Shown here piece by piece: positions 1 to 33,321 of a stretch of 64,000 bases of DNA. The notes beneath the pieces are model-generated. The model made no database searches, was not told where the DNA came from, and saw only the letters and a list, made by a program, of their open reading frames with translations. This DNA is from Branchiostoma floridae (Eukaryota; Chordata; Leptocardii; Amphioxiformes; Branchiostomatidae). The position numbers were made by a program, and so were the translations under genes. The DNA is taken from positions 9,585,148-9,649,147 of the forward strand of contig NC_049994.1 in the NCBI RefSeq assembly GCF_000003815.2, in the 5' to 3' direction. The first letter of the stretch is position 1. Each line of letters begins with the position of its first letter.

Positions 1-86
1 CTTGTCCCTAATTTCTCTAAAAAAAAACTACATCAGGCAAAACAGTTCTGAATATCACCAAATATGTTTAGAAAATGTCTGCATAC

Positions 87-19941
<19,855 letters not shown>

Positions 19942-21053
19942 TGTGAACTTCTGAAATAAAATTTCAAGGTACAAGTCAGTACTAAGATGTATCAAGTCTC
20001 ACATATTGATGTTTCAAGATAAAGGTAACAAGTCATGACTACAAAATTTGTACATCCAACATGTAAGAAATTCCTATCCATTTTTTCATGGATGTCTAAA
20101 AAAACTCATAAAATCACCCCAAACCTAGTGTGTTCACATCCCAGCTAAAAATTCAGGACCTTTTTTTTGAACATAACAAACCCAAATGAAACCCATCCAA
20201 CAACAGTACAAGCCTATCATTCTACTTTGGACACCCGATATAGCTCACACCTGTACCGTTCAACAGTATCATATTTATCAATATGAAAAATATTCTAGGG
20301 TCACTGAACCTTTGGTACAATATTTCTATCACAAAAGATGGTAATATAGCATATGAATTTGGGCCTACTTGTTTCAGTGGTCAGCTGACAGTTTGGAGCA
20401 ATTCCGTGTTCTAAATGTTTGAAATATATTTTCAGAAGAGTCCCTGTCCTAACAAATGCTGAAACACCTGATAGTCACACCTGATCACCCCCAGCAATGA
20501 CGTCATGGAAGAATTTTTAATTTCCTAGTATACAATACTGTACTTCCTTTAATTTTTATCTTGCCATTCAGGCCCTTACCAAGTTTATGTCATAAACATA
20601 GATTTTACCATAACGTACCTGGGTGCATATCTTTCAAATACATAAAAAGAATTATTTTTATTGTGATTAATGAACTTGCTAGTATATGTATAATAAGTGG
20701 CAAAAATAAAAAATAAAAAGTTTTCAAAAAATGTCAAATTGTACAGTACACTTCCATACCAGTTAATTATCAAGGACAAAGGCACTATGTACAGGAAAAT
20801 ACCCTATCTCATAAAATATTCACTAGATGTATTGATACTGATGATAGGGTTTTCTCTGCACCCACTTAGCTTTTTACCAGCTGATGTCGTAATAGTATTA
20901 TATAACTTAAGGTACAGTTTTAAATGTAAAACACTTATATTTTGGCATAAACTATTATTTCTGTGGGAAAATGATAAAATGTTGCAACAACATACTCTCC
21001 AAAACAACATTAGCTGACTGTGAGTGACAGGAAAAAAACAACATATAAGATAG

Positions 21054-21245
21054 CAGCCTTGTCAAAACAAGGCGGCAGGCGGCGATTTTAGCCGCCTACT
21101 TACATTTTTCCAGCCGGCCCCCCTCCCGTACCTACCCCCCGCTCGCCACTTCGTGGCTCGCCGCAAGCCGCTACGCGCCTTGCCTGCTACTTTCTGATTT
21201 TAATTTATTATTAGCCCCCTACTCTAAAAGTTTGTGACAAGGCTG
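21054..21245. mobile_element. MITE-like element with GC-rich interior
   Basis: The left end CAGCCTTGTCAAAAC and right end GTTTGTGACAAGGCTG are imperfect inverted repeats. The interior 21070-21185 is strikingly GC-rich (GGCGGCAGGCGGCG, CGCCGCAAGCCGCTACGCGC) in an AT-rich intron. The TSD is not clear. Confidence 0.6.
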
Positions 21246-24200
21246 GATAAGTCATGACTTTTCCCATCAACCTCTGCTTGGAGAGTAGCAACAAGATACA
21301 ATGCAATCGTCCAGAACAATGCCCACATTCCATTTGGGAAGAACATGACTATGAACAATTGTCTACCACATCCTACAGAGGCGTTGTGGTATCCCATTAG
21401 GTTTACCACACAGACACCTATAAATAGATGAGCGAACATTGCAGATCCCTCTCTTGTTTAGTGGACTCTCACAAATCAATAAATGACCAGGAGACCATTT
21501 TATTTAAAATGAGCAAGGCTCTTGAAAACGACCGGTGTAAGAAGTCTTGGACCAGAACAATCCAACAGATAGAAGTCAGCTAAATTAAGGAGAGACATGA
21601 AAGCCCCACTTAATTTCTAGACTAAAGTGGTAAAAGTACTAATGATTGAAACTATATTTACTACTGATTTATTTTACATCAGGACCCCACTACAGTCTAT
21701 TATTACCACAAAGGTACTCAGTATTGACAACTCAACATAAGAAAATCAATAGGGTAACAGACAGAATCCCCTATAAAGTCTGTCAATCAATCAAATCTCC
21801 AAACCATGATTGTAGTTCATGAATGGAAAGTTACCAGATATAAAAAAAAGTATATGTCATTAGACCTTGATTTTTTTCTATAATAAACATTAAACCTGGC
21901 GGCTTTGTCCTCAATACTTAAATACTTGCTATACATATAAAATCTATTGTTACAGTATGATACATTGTATATATAGTAAAAGACAAGACAAGCTAAGGGA
22001 AAGTTGCATTTTAAACAAGAACTAATTGCACTTATTGCTTTAATTTAGAGCATGTCAATGCGATGGTACATGCATTTATGATCATTTGGCAGTCTGTACC
22101 TTCTGTGATACAGATACCATATGTTAATGCAAGCCACATTATTAGACATATATGACATATCATTATCACTGATAAATGTCAAAGCACTGAACTTGGCAAG
22201 CTTTCAAAAGCAGACATTCTTCACTTTTCAATAAGCAAATTGTTCCCATTTGAACTGACAACACCTTTTTCTGGACTGCTGTCAACACCGTACCTACATA
22301 ATGATATCTGACTGAAGAATTTGGGGATATGCCCTTTGAAACTGTCCCTTTGTTAACAAGATAAAACCACTATAGGTGCAACCTCCACATGTCTACATGT
22401 ATCTGATGACCCAGATAGAAATGATAATTTTGTATAGCACGAGTCCAACCTGTTTTGTCTAGATGCCATGCATGGTTCAGGGGGAGGGAGGCCCTGAGGC
22501 TACATGTATATAGTCACTGGTGACAATTTGCATAGGGCAATGGCCAGGTAATACAAAAACTCATACTGTCAGTGTATCTATCTCATGTCAACAATTCTGT
22601 ATGAGCACTTCTCTATCAGATGAAAACTTAGAACCTTATTCAGGGCTGACATTACAAAAAAAATGAGGTCTAGACCATTTAAAACTACCACCAAGTAAAT
22701 CACTTGATAAGAAATAAATGTACCGCACCTACATGAAATGTCACTCCATAATTATCTACTCTTCACATAATAGATGTAATAGTATGTTTGGATAAACTAC
22801 ATGTTGTCTGTAAGTTGTAACATGTACGGCCCAGTTCTGCACACTAACTGCACTTTCAAAAATTCATTTGAACATAATGATATACCATAGTATCAAAATT
22901 GACGTGTGCTCTTGTTATCTGATTCATGATACATGTCCATATATCAAAATAATTCAACATGTAAAGAATATATCAATCTTTGGGAATATCTATAATACTT
23001 TAGAATGAAATGATCTTTCAATGTTAAACTTCCTTCTGCTGTCAGTCACTTCCATATTCTCAAGAAATACAAGTCATCAATAAAATCCTCCAGAGGCTCC
23101 ATTCAACTTGTATAAAATATGACTTTGGAATGACCTATTCTATAACAGATCTTTACATAGATAGTCTTACTAAGCCTTCACAAACCACTGACTTAGAAAG
23201 CTGGAAAGGGCATCGACCCAATGAATGGCACATTGTCTTACTCTTTTCATCTCCACCTGTCTGTACCTGAATTAATCAGCCAGCAGAACTAGCCTTGGGC
23301 TTAAAATGCACACGACAATGGTCGTTTACAATACATTGTGTCAAACAATTTGTCTCACCTGGGACATGTATATCTACTGTGGTGACAAACATCTAAAAAA
23401 GAAACCCTTACATGTACCTCATTTGATATGAATAGTTCTGGGGAACTACAAATTTTATTCAACCTTAATGCTAGCTCCTTTAAATGGAATCATTGCTTCA
23501 AAAATTGATGTATTTTGCAAGAATACCATGACTTAAAACATCCAAATATGTCATATATAAAAAATAGTAACATCAAAACAGTCACATTCAAATATCATAA
23601 GGTCATATTCTAATCCATGTTGTTTATAACATCACAATGTTAGGTACAATTAGTGTACAAATGGATGATTTTGTAAGGGATGATTTTGCCAACCTTTCTA
23701 ACACTGTCCTTGATTGGAGATCCAAGGAACTGAATAAGAAACTTATCAGGGACCAAAATAAACCAGCAAGAGAGATGGAGTGATATAAATGCCCCTCCCA
23801 CATGGTCAACAGCTAATCTGCTGGCACATAATGGTAGGTGGAGATAATAGAGTTGTAAGGAACCAACCAAGTAGAATTATGGGGATGTGAGGTGTGAAAA
23901 TGAAAAATTAACTGGAAGCAAGGCAACGTAATAAAAAAATTACATCACAATTGGTAGACAAAGGTCAGAAAACAAATACTATGCAGAAGGAAAAGTTGAA
24001 TTGGCTATTGGTCCCCAGAAAAGGGGTAACTACATTCCCATATATTATATATAAAATTAATACTCTCCTCCCTCTTAATCCTGCATGGTACCTCCCTGAG
24101 GTCAAGTAATTGAAAGAAGGCACATCAAGGAGTTGATAAGGATTTTTATTACCCCATCTTATCTACTAACATGTCGTTTGGCCCCTCCCTGAGTAAATGG

Positions 24201-27200
24201 ATGGTTCTGAACACAAAATGCAACATGAGAAAAATTTACCACATTAAATCCTCTCACTGACACTGACAGACATGAAATGCTACTTTCCTACCTAAGCTAT
24301 AACTTAAGTAGGCTGGAGGGAGACAGTCCCCTCCCTTTCTACGTCTTGTATGCTAGTAGTACTCGACATATTTTTGTGTAATAGAAATGTAACACTTACT
24401 AACAGTTCCAACTTAATAAGTTGTTATTTGAACATGTACTGGCATATGTGGGATATAGTGCATGCAAATTTTAGATTAGACCTGCCATCAATACGGTTCA
24501 ACTATCAACTACCTGATACTACAGGCTAAATAAGGCAAATGGCAGATTTAAAAACCATTTTAACCACAGCAAGAGAACTTACCTTCCAAAGGTAGACAAC
24601 AAAGCAGCTACATGTCTTAACCCCTACCAGAACCACTAACTTCCCTTGTAGACACTTCTGACAAGTTATGCAGCCACGTTTGCACATCAAGTATGCCCAA
24701 ACCATTATCATTAAGTCCAGTGATACTTTTTCATCAGAGAAACAAGCTCTACTTTCCAGTAAGGTATACCCTGTTCAGCAGTTTTCAACAAAACAGACCA
24801 AATTGGAAAAGAAGAAAGGCAAAACTATCAGTAAACCCCCAGAGTTCTCCTAGGTCAGAGAAAGTTTACACAGGCCATGGACTGACAGAACCGACAGCAA
24901 CCTTCAGAGAACTTTAGTGGAGAAGTGTTGACAGAACATGCCCTTCCTATCATTAATGTGTGGTACCTAGACCTCTGCTTATTATTGAATCACAGCTAAG
25001 ATAACATGTGGAGGTTATACAAACTTGACATCCTTAACCTGAAACTCTTCAGTTACAACTTCCTTGATTACCACCATGTGACTTTAGGGAAAGTATTCCA
25101 AGGAAGCAATAAATAAATGCAAGATCTGTTAGGCCACCTAAAATGTATCAAAACACACAAGGTAAAACTTCCCCATTTGAACTGATTTGAAGATATATAA
25201 TCTCATTATCAAAATTGCTGTTTACTAATTTAGTAGTAATTATGCTTAAGTCTGCAGTACATGATAAATAGGCTCTAGTATAAATGCCCCCTCCCCAAAG
25301 AAAATAATATCATTACCTGAATTTCGAAAACAAGGTAACATTATATTGCTAATAGGGGAGGTACCATCTTGGTAATCATAATATACACCAGACATATATA
25401 TTAATATACAAAGTTACTGGTAAATGACTTTAAACATGTACTTAAAAAAAATAAGAATACTTTGGCAAAAACATAGTGTGCAAGTACCTCCAAGCTTTAA
25501 ATAGCAAGTTCCTCTTCCTGACAACTACTAAACAAAACAAAGAAGAAGCTCCTTGCACCTTTTAACATTCCTGTACATCAGGCATGGCTTTTAAAGTGGG
25601 TGTGGTATAAATAAAGATCAGAGATCTTTAAATCCCCTGGAGGTGTGTTTATATAGTTGTTTGATCATGGAGGGGGGGTGTATAAAGCAGTCAAACAAGA
25701 TAACCAGAGAACAAGCATCTATGTTTAACTTAAGTTACACCATCGATGTTTAAGTTACATGTATCTTCCTGTTACAAAATATAAAACTGACACAGAATGC
25801 ACTTTATAGCTTCTCATACCTTATGAATGATTTGAATTATGATTTATGTGTCATACCTTATGAAAAACTTTTTATTTCTACAGTGAATACATTTGTAAAT
25901 ATTTTCAGCTCGTTTTTGAGCAGCACAATTCAGTTTTTATGAAGGCACTTTTAGCATTAATATACAAATGTACCAGTTGGCAAAAGCTAAGAAACAAGTG
26001 GTTTATTTCTGATGGATATAGAAGATAAAATTCTGATATCCAAGCCTTACTTAGGTCAGGCAATTCTTACCTGATTTTCTCCCCTTCTTTGGTGTAATTA
26101 ATGCCAGCATGACCCCATTACATACATGAGGTCACCTTTCCTATATGCCACCTTTAAATTTCCTACTTGACTGAAAATCCCAACCTCGCTAGATGTAGCC
26201 TTCCAATAGTATGCATTAAGCTTGTTAAAATGGCATACAAAATGGAGGGGACGTTCCAGTCAGTTACCATTATTGGGCCCTAGTAATATGCAATAAGTTA
26301 TGCAAATGAGACCCTAACCACTGCTATTGATCTTGAGGAAATATCCTGGCCTAATACATATAAGGTATAACATGAAATACCCATACTCGTATCACTGAAA
26401 CAGGATCAATTCTAATTCAAATGCATGTACCATATCTTACAGCCATTTTCACAGGCAACTTACACTGCCTTCATTTGTATTCCCAGTCACGATCACCTTT
26501 AGACTACCCAGAGCAGAAAATCTTATGTTTCACTGCACAAAAACCATTCCCTGCCAAACAACCTTCTCAATCTGGGATTTTCTGGCTCACTGGCTTACAT
26601 ATACACCCTCCCACCTGCTGCAGGGGTCAGAGGTTATGGCCACCTTGTTTACATGGCGGATTTGCACTTTAGAAGGAACTTGTAACCAATGGTAGCTCTC
26701 ACAAATGGGTACATGGAGGTCAGGTGTTGGTTGGTGGTTAACTTATTGGTGGGGTTGTTTGTTCTTTGTTCAAACAAGCGTCTCGAAAAGGCTGGACAGC
26801 ACAATACAACGACTCTCTACTTTTCCAGTTTTCCCTATGCAATGTTATATGTGGATGATTCTTTTGGTACAAGGGTCAAACTATAGGGTCTTAGCACACA
26901 CAGTAACTGTTTACCCTCAGTTCCAGTAGTAAATACATCTACATGTGTGTAGGTGTCAAACTACAAAACTGGACAAAGCTGGACATGTACAATGGACATG
27001 TGCAAGAAACACTGGGTACCCCACATAAAAATTAAATTTAGGATGATTCCCCCTACCATTGAAAACCAACAGCATGTCTATAGACACCTCCTTGTTGTAG
27101 GGACTCTACCAAAGCATAACAAATGTACATATTGATTCAAATTCAATGGCACGGAGCAAAACATTCCTCACCCTATAACAGGAGGTGTTACATACTTCTC

Positions 27201-28820
27201 CCCATAGAAATCATCACAAAGCAATCTCAGCAATGACCACCATGCCTTGAACCTTGTCAGCACCCAATTGGCTCTGTAAACATGGCCTACAATTTGGCAC
27301 AAAAGGTCACCCCAATGTCAAGACATGCCATAAGCCATCCAGCCAAAGGAAGAATAGTCCACATTCCTCAAGACTACAGGGCATAAAAGGCACATTCCAA
27401 TGGTAAAAGATGGAAAATGATCCATTTGACACAAGTATTGGGTGAAATATTATCTTAGAAGATCTAAGCTAATCTCTTGAACACTACTACTAGTCATAAC
27501 ATGACATTGTCTATCAAAACTATCACAGGAAAAACAAAATTAGAAGAAAGAGGGGAGTGTGCCAATAGCACCTTCCAACCTGTATGTGCGTGAACCTCTT
27601 CAAATCGGAGACCTCATTGTTTATTTTTGCTCAATCCTACCTTTATCATTTTTTCAACCAGACAAAACTCCCTCAAGCTCATGACATTACTAATCGTCGT
27701 TCGTTCATTCGTTCATTCTAGCCCCTTGACCTCCAGGTCGTTTACAAGTTGACTTAATTTGGCAAAACTACAAATAGAAAGGAAAAAAAATTATGTTTTT
27801 CTTTTCTCAGGGGCACACCAGTACTCGTCTCCAGTGAACTGAATTGTTCCAAGCTACAGCCCTGCAGCCCGGTTTTGACATAACAATTCTGCTTCATTAC
27901 TGGTGGAAACGGACCATAACATAGCAAACATTCTTGACAATGTACTTTCAAAAGAAGGGGAGGGGGGCAACCTAATCACACATATAGTAGCTTCCTATTT
28001 CAAACATTTTGTACTGGAATGCTATTTTTTCTGTTTTGTGGCAAAGTTGATATATCAGTAGTTTTCAGTACATCAGTGGTTGGTAAAGGATAGCTGATAT
28101 TCTCAATTCTATGGCAAGCTTTGTGGCATTTACTTAAGTATAAGGTATTTGTATGCAGTGTCTGGAACTGGAAATATTTTACTCAACATCTAAAAACAGT
28201 GAGTGAACCTAAAATCCAATGCATACAGGTCTCCAGAAAACATATAAAAAAATATCCACAAAAATTATTGTCTATTTGAATAGACTTGCTATCCTTCAGT
28301 ATTCAAATATATACTCTGCATATCTGGGGAATAAGACCACACCAAAGTAAACTAAAAGTACATGTACAATTCAATAGCTATGGGCCTCCCAGTCCCATTC
28401 CTATTTAACGCTAACACTAACAGCCCACACATTTTCCTGTCTACAGAGACTTACACTGATGCTAAGTACTTTGCCAAACATACAGCAATACATTTTCCAG
28501 CCTTTCTTAGTACAGATCTACAGTTTATCATGGATAAGTCCACAAACTATGACATCATTCTTCACTTGACCTTTGTGTTACATACAATATTACCATATTT
28601 AGCAATATGCCAGTAGCACAAAGGTTGGCCGACATATGTGTACCAACCACCTTCCACAAGTTACTTTAGTAACCAAAAGTTGTAAGATATACTGGGGCTT
28701 CAAACTACTGCATAGCCTTTATGAAAGGTAGTAAAAGTTACTTACAATTATTAATATTATACCTGAAAATGAGAGAAATAATTTCTTCAATCAATATATT
28801 ATAGATATATCCCAGTGTCT

Positions 28821-28887
28821 CAGAACACTCCTTGGCCAGCTAAACTCCTTATGGCTTATGCCACTGGTAGATTTGAATGGAGATTAG
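28821..28887. mobile_element. Diverged half-copy of the 1767-1939 MITE
   Basis: CACTCCTTGGCCAG, TTATGCCA and GGTAGAT...GGAGATTA occur in the same order as in the right half of the MITE at 1767. No left end was found. Confidence 0.45.
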
Positions 28888-31800
28888 ATCATCATCTTTT
28901 TCAGAGAGTATTAAAAGAAATTGCCATTTAGTGGTACATTTTCTTAAAATTTACCATATTGGGACTTAACGATGTAATTCTCTGGCATTTCTAAATTGAT
29001 CTACACACAAATTGTACATACTATCAAGGAGCTTTTAAAATACAAATAAGGAAGCAACATATAGTCTTTTCTTGCAGTTTACCCAAGGCATGAAAATCTC
29101 TGTACTTTGTCCTCAGCCTACAGGTCATATGATTCATCCTACTTACAGTACAACAAATGCCATTGTTTTGCTTCTTCAGGGTTCAAAGGCTTTTAACACC
29201 ATTGGAAAAAGGAGCATTGTTACATCAGACATCAGTGTGAAAAGGGAGATAATGATGTAATCATTACAAGTACTCATAATTTTGATGCAAATGAGGCTGT
29301 AATAGATCCATCAATAAACTAAAATCTAGATAAATGGTGACTTCTGACACTTTATCAAGCAATAGATCTTTTTAATGAATTTTATCCTGCAAAACTGTAG
29401 GCTTTAATTCTTATTTTCCTTATGTTATAAAAAAGGTGATACTTCATAACTTGCATCTAGTTTAAAGAAATTTCAGGCTTGAATTTACACTTCAGATTCA
29501 GGAGCAGATTGCTTTTGGTCAGTACTATTATCATGACATTGATTCAATATCCACCCACATATAACAGCAAGAGGCAAAACTGCAGTTACATGAAGAAGCT
29601 CTGAAGATGTCTGAATGGTATTGAAATGTCAGCGGGTAATATCAACTAATTGCGTAAAAGATTATGATTGATCCATAAAGCTTTTATAGACAGGAATCAC
29701 GGTAGTAGCCTTTAAATTTCTCCCCCCCCCCTCCCCTCCCTGGTTTATTTATCAAACTTGAAACAAGTACAATACATTGTAGCACTAGGAGTTCATTCAG
29801 TTAGAACAAGAGCTTATTTGTCTGAATTATTCCTCCATCAGGTGTTTAGTGGCCGATCAATATTGTTGAAGGGGAGGATTAAGTAGGTATTGGGGTACCT
29901 GCTCAATAAACCATAACATTGGCTAACTGGTCCAACCAACCAAAACACACCCCACCCAGAATAACCTGGTAAATGGGAATCTACATTTGTACATGCACCT
30001 CGATCCAGTTTAACCTGCTGAAAAGCTATTCCTACATTGGCCATGACAAGTAGTTATACTATACGTAAGTACTGTACAGTGGAAATTCCCCAACTATTTT
30101 TGCAAGGCACAATTAACAGTTGACCACAGCATTCTGTCACAAAGACTGTCAACCTTTCAAGAAACACCAATAAGCAACAACAGACGTTTATTTTTTCCTC
30201 AACTATAGGGATTCTGCTATAAAAGTTGGGCTGCTACGACTGAATCGAACACAAGACAAGCCCTATGTCCTACACTTACTACTGGGCCCTATTATGGCCT
30301 ATATCATTTGTATGTCCTCCTCCCAATTACTTCCTGGTGCTATGCCAGAGGCTACTTGGTTTAATACAGTGCAGTAGTGTCTGGCCTTGTAGGTGGTGTG
30401 TTTGCCTTGGACAAACAGGGACGACTTCACAAATTTATTCATAGGAATTCAGGACAAGTGAGCATCTGGTCATGTGCCTTCTCCAATTTGAACAACTCAT
30501 CTGGAATGTCTGGGAAGTTGACAAAACAAGGGAGAGCAGGTCCCACCATGCAAATTGACAAAGTTAAAAGGAAGGAATGAGCCAACTTCCTGGCTACACA
30601 GTCTGATGAATAGCTTCCCAAAGTGCTTGTGACCCGGTTTAATCAAGAGGGATTTCATGGATACTTGTCAAGGGACTGTCCTAAAGCAAAGGTTAGATTT
30701 CACAGCGACAACTCCCTACAATTTCATACAAAGGGCTGTCTAGAGCACTGTGTGTCATAGTACCAAAGAGACTATATCCAATCTGACAAACACCTATGTA
30801 AACCTGTTAAAAAATACAGATAAGTAATTTTTGACAACGAATGTTTCTGTAAGATAACATTTGGTATTCTATTATTTAACTTCTTCACAATATACGATAA
30901 AAATCTACACTACCGCTGATAAGAGTAGGATGAGAAAGTCAATTGTCAATAATCATTCATCAATGATAAAAAATGACTTAACCATGAGTCGATGGGTCAT
31001 ATTTCTTTCTAAAGAGTAACCTAACACAGAATACTGGATTTTGCTAAAGTTTAAGGGCAACACAGAAACAGCAGATGATATTAAAATACTTTCTGCGTCC
31101 TTTGGATTTATGTCTCATTTTACGACATAATTGCAATCTGTCCTATCATATCTTTCCCAAAGAAAGTATTGGCCAAATATGATACATTTCGATTTTATAT
31201 GATTCTATTGAGTTTACCCAGCAGACCATGTAGATATCATCTGTGCTTTCTTGCCAACTCAACAATGGAACATTACTTCATTATTGGATAAGCCATTTGT
31301 ATTTGCCAACTAGCCCTAGATGTCTTCATTCTTGTGCTAATCGGGTTGTATTGTCTACTTAAATCAATTGAAAGAATCAGAAGAAGTAATAGGATAGAAA
31401 ATCTCATTAAAAGTCTGAATTCCATTCAGTTGAATCAGAAGCAGAGTCTGGTCTTTTTGGACGTGGTTTGCCCCCCTCCCCAACCCCCCTCCTCTTTTTA
31501 AAAGATAATTGTGTTAGGGTCGATTTGAAAATAGACAGATGAAAAGGTACTGGGCCAATTAAGCAACTAGAGGTCGCTAATGAATAGTTTCTGAGCAAAT
31601 AAACCCTGTTTAGGGAATAATACAAAGGACAAAATTGCCGCTCCGAGAAGAACATATGACCGGCTGGAAGTGATTCAAAAATTTCTGCCGCTAAACTTGC
31701 GACAATTTTTCCTCAGAAACTTCAGAAAAATGTAGAAAAAGAAGGAAAATCACATACTATTTTGTAGTATGTTATTCGGGATGCCTAGTTATATTGGTTT

Positions 31801-32022
31801 TGTGGGAATATTTTATTGTGGAGGGAAAGTTACTCTAACGAGTAACGTGACAAGCTCGAAGTTTTTTATCAGACGATCTCTATTCACATCGACGACAGAG
31901 TGCACTAACCCGACTTACACCGTCAGCTGACCACTTCATCAAGGCTAGCAGCTTAAAAACGATCGCCTGTCGCCCACTTGAACTCAAACAAAGACTCTCT
32001 AGTGGCTGAAATATTCACTTAC

Positions 32023-32095
32023 CTGTTGTTTGGTTGTTCAGGGGGCTAGATTTTCAGTCGGTGCCGCCTGTAACGTTACTCTCCGGCACGGAAAT
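32023..32095 (-). other. Probable non-coding first exon and promoter region of the LIM gene
   Basis: The minus strand reads ...AACAACAG then GTAAGTGAAT, a consensus 5' splice donor at 32022-32017. The next downstream exon (19950-19870) begins 9 bases before its ATG, so a non-coding upstream exon is required. The right boundary (transcription start) is a guess. Distance to exon 2 is about 12 kb. A competing upstream exon candidate is at 36527. Confidence 0.5.
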
Positions 32096-33093
32096 GAATG
32101 GCTCAGTTTTCCGCCGACTCTCAGAACCAGACAAAACCACGCCTCCTTCTCGTGCCTTCTCGCGAGATCGATGAAAAATACCCGCGAAATTTGAAATATT
32201 TTTTATCACCCACATTTTCTCCGCAATATCTCAATGGAAGATGTCGTCTCATCTTCTTCTTTAATAATCCTCAGCTTTGCAAATTTAATACATCATGATA
32301 TATTCTAAATTCTACTGTTACAACAGCTCTTTTTCGTTCAGCAAAATTGAGTGCAACTTATTTTTTGTAGGTTCGATCTTTGATTTGTTCTTCGCTGTAT
32401 GGTAGCTAACGTTGTATGCTTATGATGGATCCTAGCGGTTATCATGCAAACTGCAGTAACTTGACATCAAAGCTCTCGAAAATGTTTTTCCACTAACATT
32501 TTCTACAAACGACAAATATTTGTAGAATTTGAGCGCACGGGAAAGTCCTGTAACATTACATTACAGATTGAAGCAATGTTGTAAATTAGTTATTTACATT
32601 TCAGAGCATGAACGCAAATAGAGCGAAAGGAGGAAAAAAGAAACATCATTAATTTCAGTCAATGATGGAAAGGGTAAGTCTATGAAAGACATTTTCAACG
32701 TCACCCAAAATAACAGTTGCGTTACGGATACGGTCGTTGCGTGTCCGCCCTGTTGCCTGTGCAGTGTTTCAGTGAAACCAGGGACAAGAGCATCAGCTTA
32801 TAACAGTTTGTGATGTTCCAAACATATTTCTATTCTGTCTCATGCGCTAAGATTATACCTATAGGCCTTAAAGGACGCAATGGTTAGTGAGTGTCTCTCC
32901 AAAAATAAATCAAGTCCTCCCGTTAAGGCGTATAACAAGGAGGTGTGAAATGTACCACGTTTGATTACTCATGGACGAAGGGTAGTGCCACCCTACTTTA
33001 GCAACCCATAAGCCCCCACCATACCCTCGCGATTCTACCTTGAATCTTCACTGTGTCATTGAACCCATCTAACTGCAGGCTGGCTTAACTTAC
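32096..33093. other. Upstream flank, no gene seen
   Basis: Region between the probable first exon and the candidate 33.1-kb exon. No repeat or coding signal was recognised. Confidence 0.4.
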
Positions 33094-33321
33094 ATCTAAG
33101 GCCAAGTACCGCCCCCCTCCCCCGACACCTGTGACCCGAGGTGATGAGGAAGTCGTGGTATCATCGGGCTTTGATAGCAAAATCTTGTAAATTGCTCCAT
33201 CATCGCCTGTCTTATCGCGAGGTCTGGTGGGAAAGGCGACCTGGACGACCTTGAGGTTGTCACACAAGGTCATGCCCTGAAGGTATATCGTCTGGAAAAT
33301 GGCGGCAACTGGAGACAACAA
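33094..33321 (-). CDS. Candidate upstream coding exon
   Basis: On the minus strand an ATG at 33321 opens a 76-codon frame (starting MLSPVAAIFQTIYLQGMTLC, later DGAIYKILLSKPDD and ending GGGGRYLALD) that runs straight into a consensus GTAAGT donor at 33093-33088 in phase 0. That phase and frame join directly to the open AAG TTC ACA ATG of the 19950 exon. No domain was recognised. It could be an alternative first coding exon of the LIM gene, an exon of another gene, or chance. Confidence 0.35.

Larger units (their letters stand above)
19951..32022 (-). other. Long first intron (~12 kb) of the LIM gene
   Basis: Bounded by the acceptor at 19951 and the GTAAGT donor at 32022-32017. Apart from a MITE-like element at 21054-21245 and a half-copy of the 1767 MITE at 28821-28887, I see only AT-rich single-copy sequence, homopolymer runs (C-run near 29722-29745) and GTTCGTTCATTC repeats near 27698-27720. 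Open frames here are short and lack plausible splice sites. First introns of this size often hold enhancers, which cannot be seen by eye. Confidence 0.5.
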
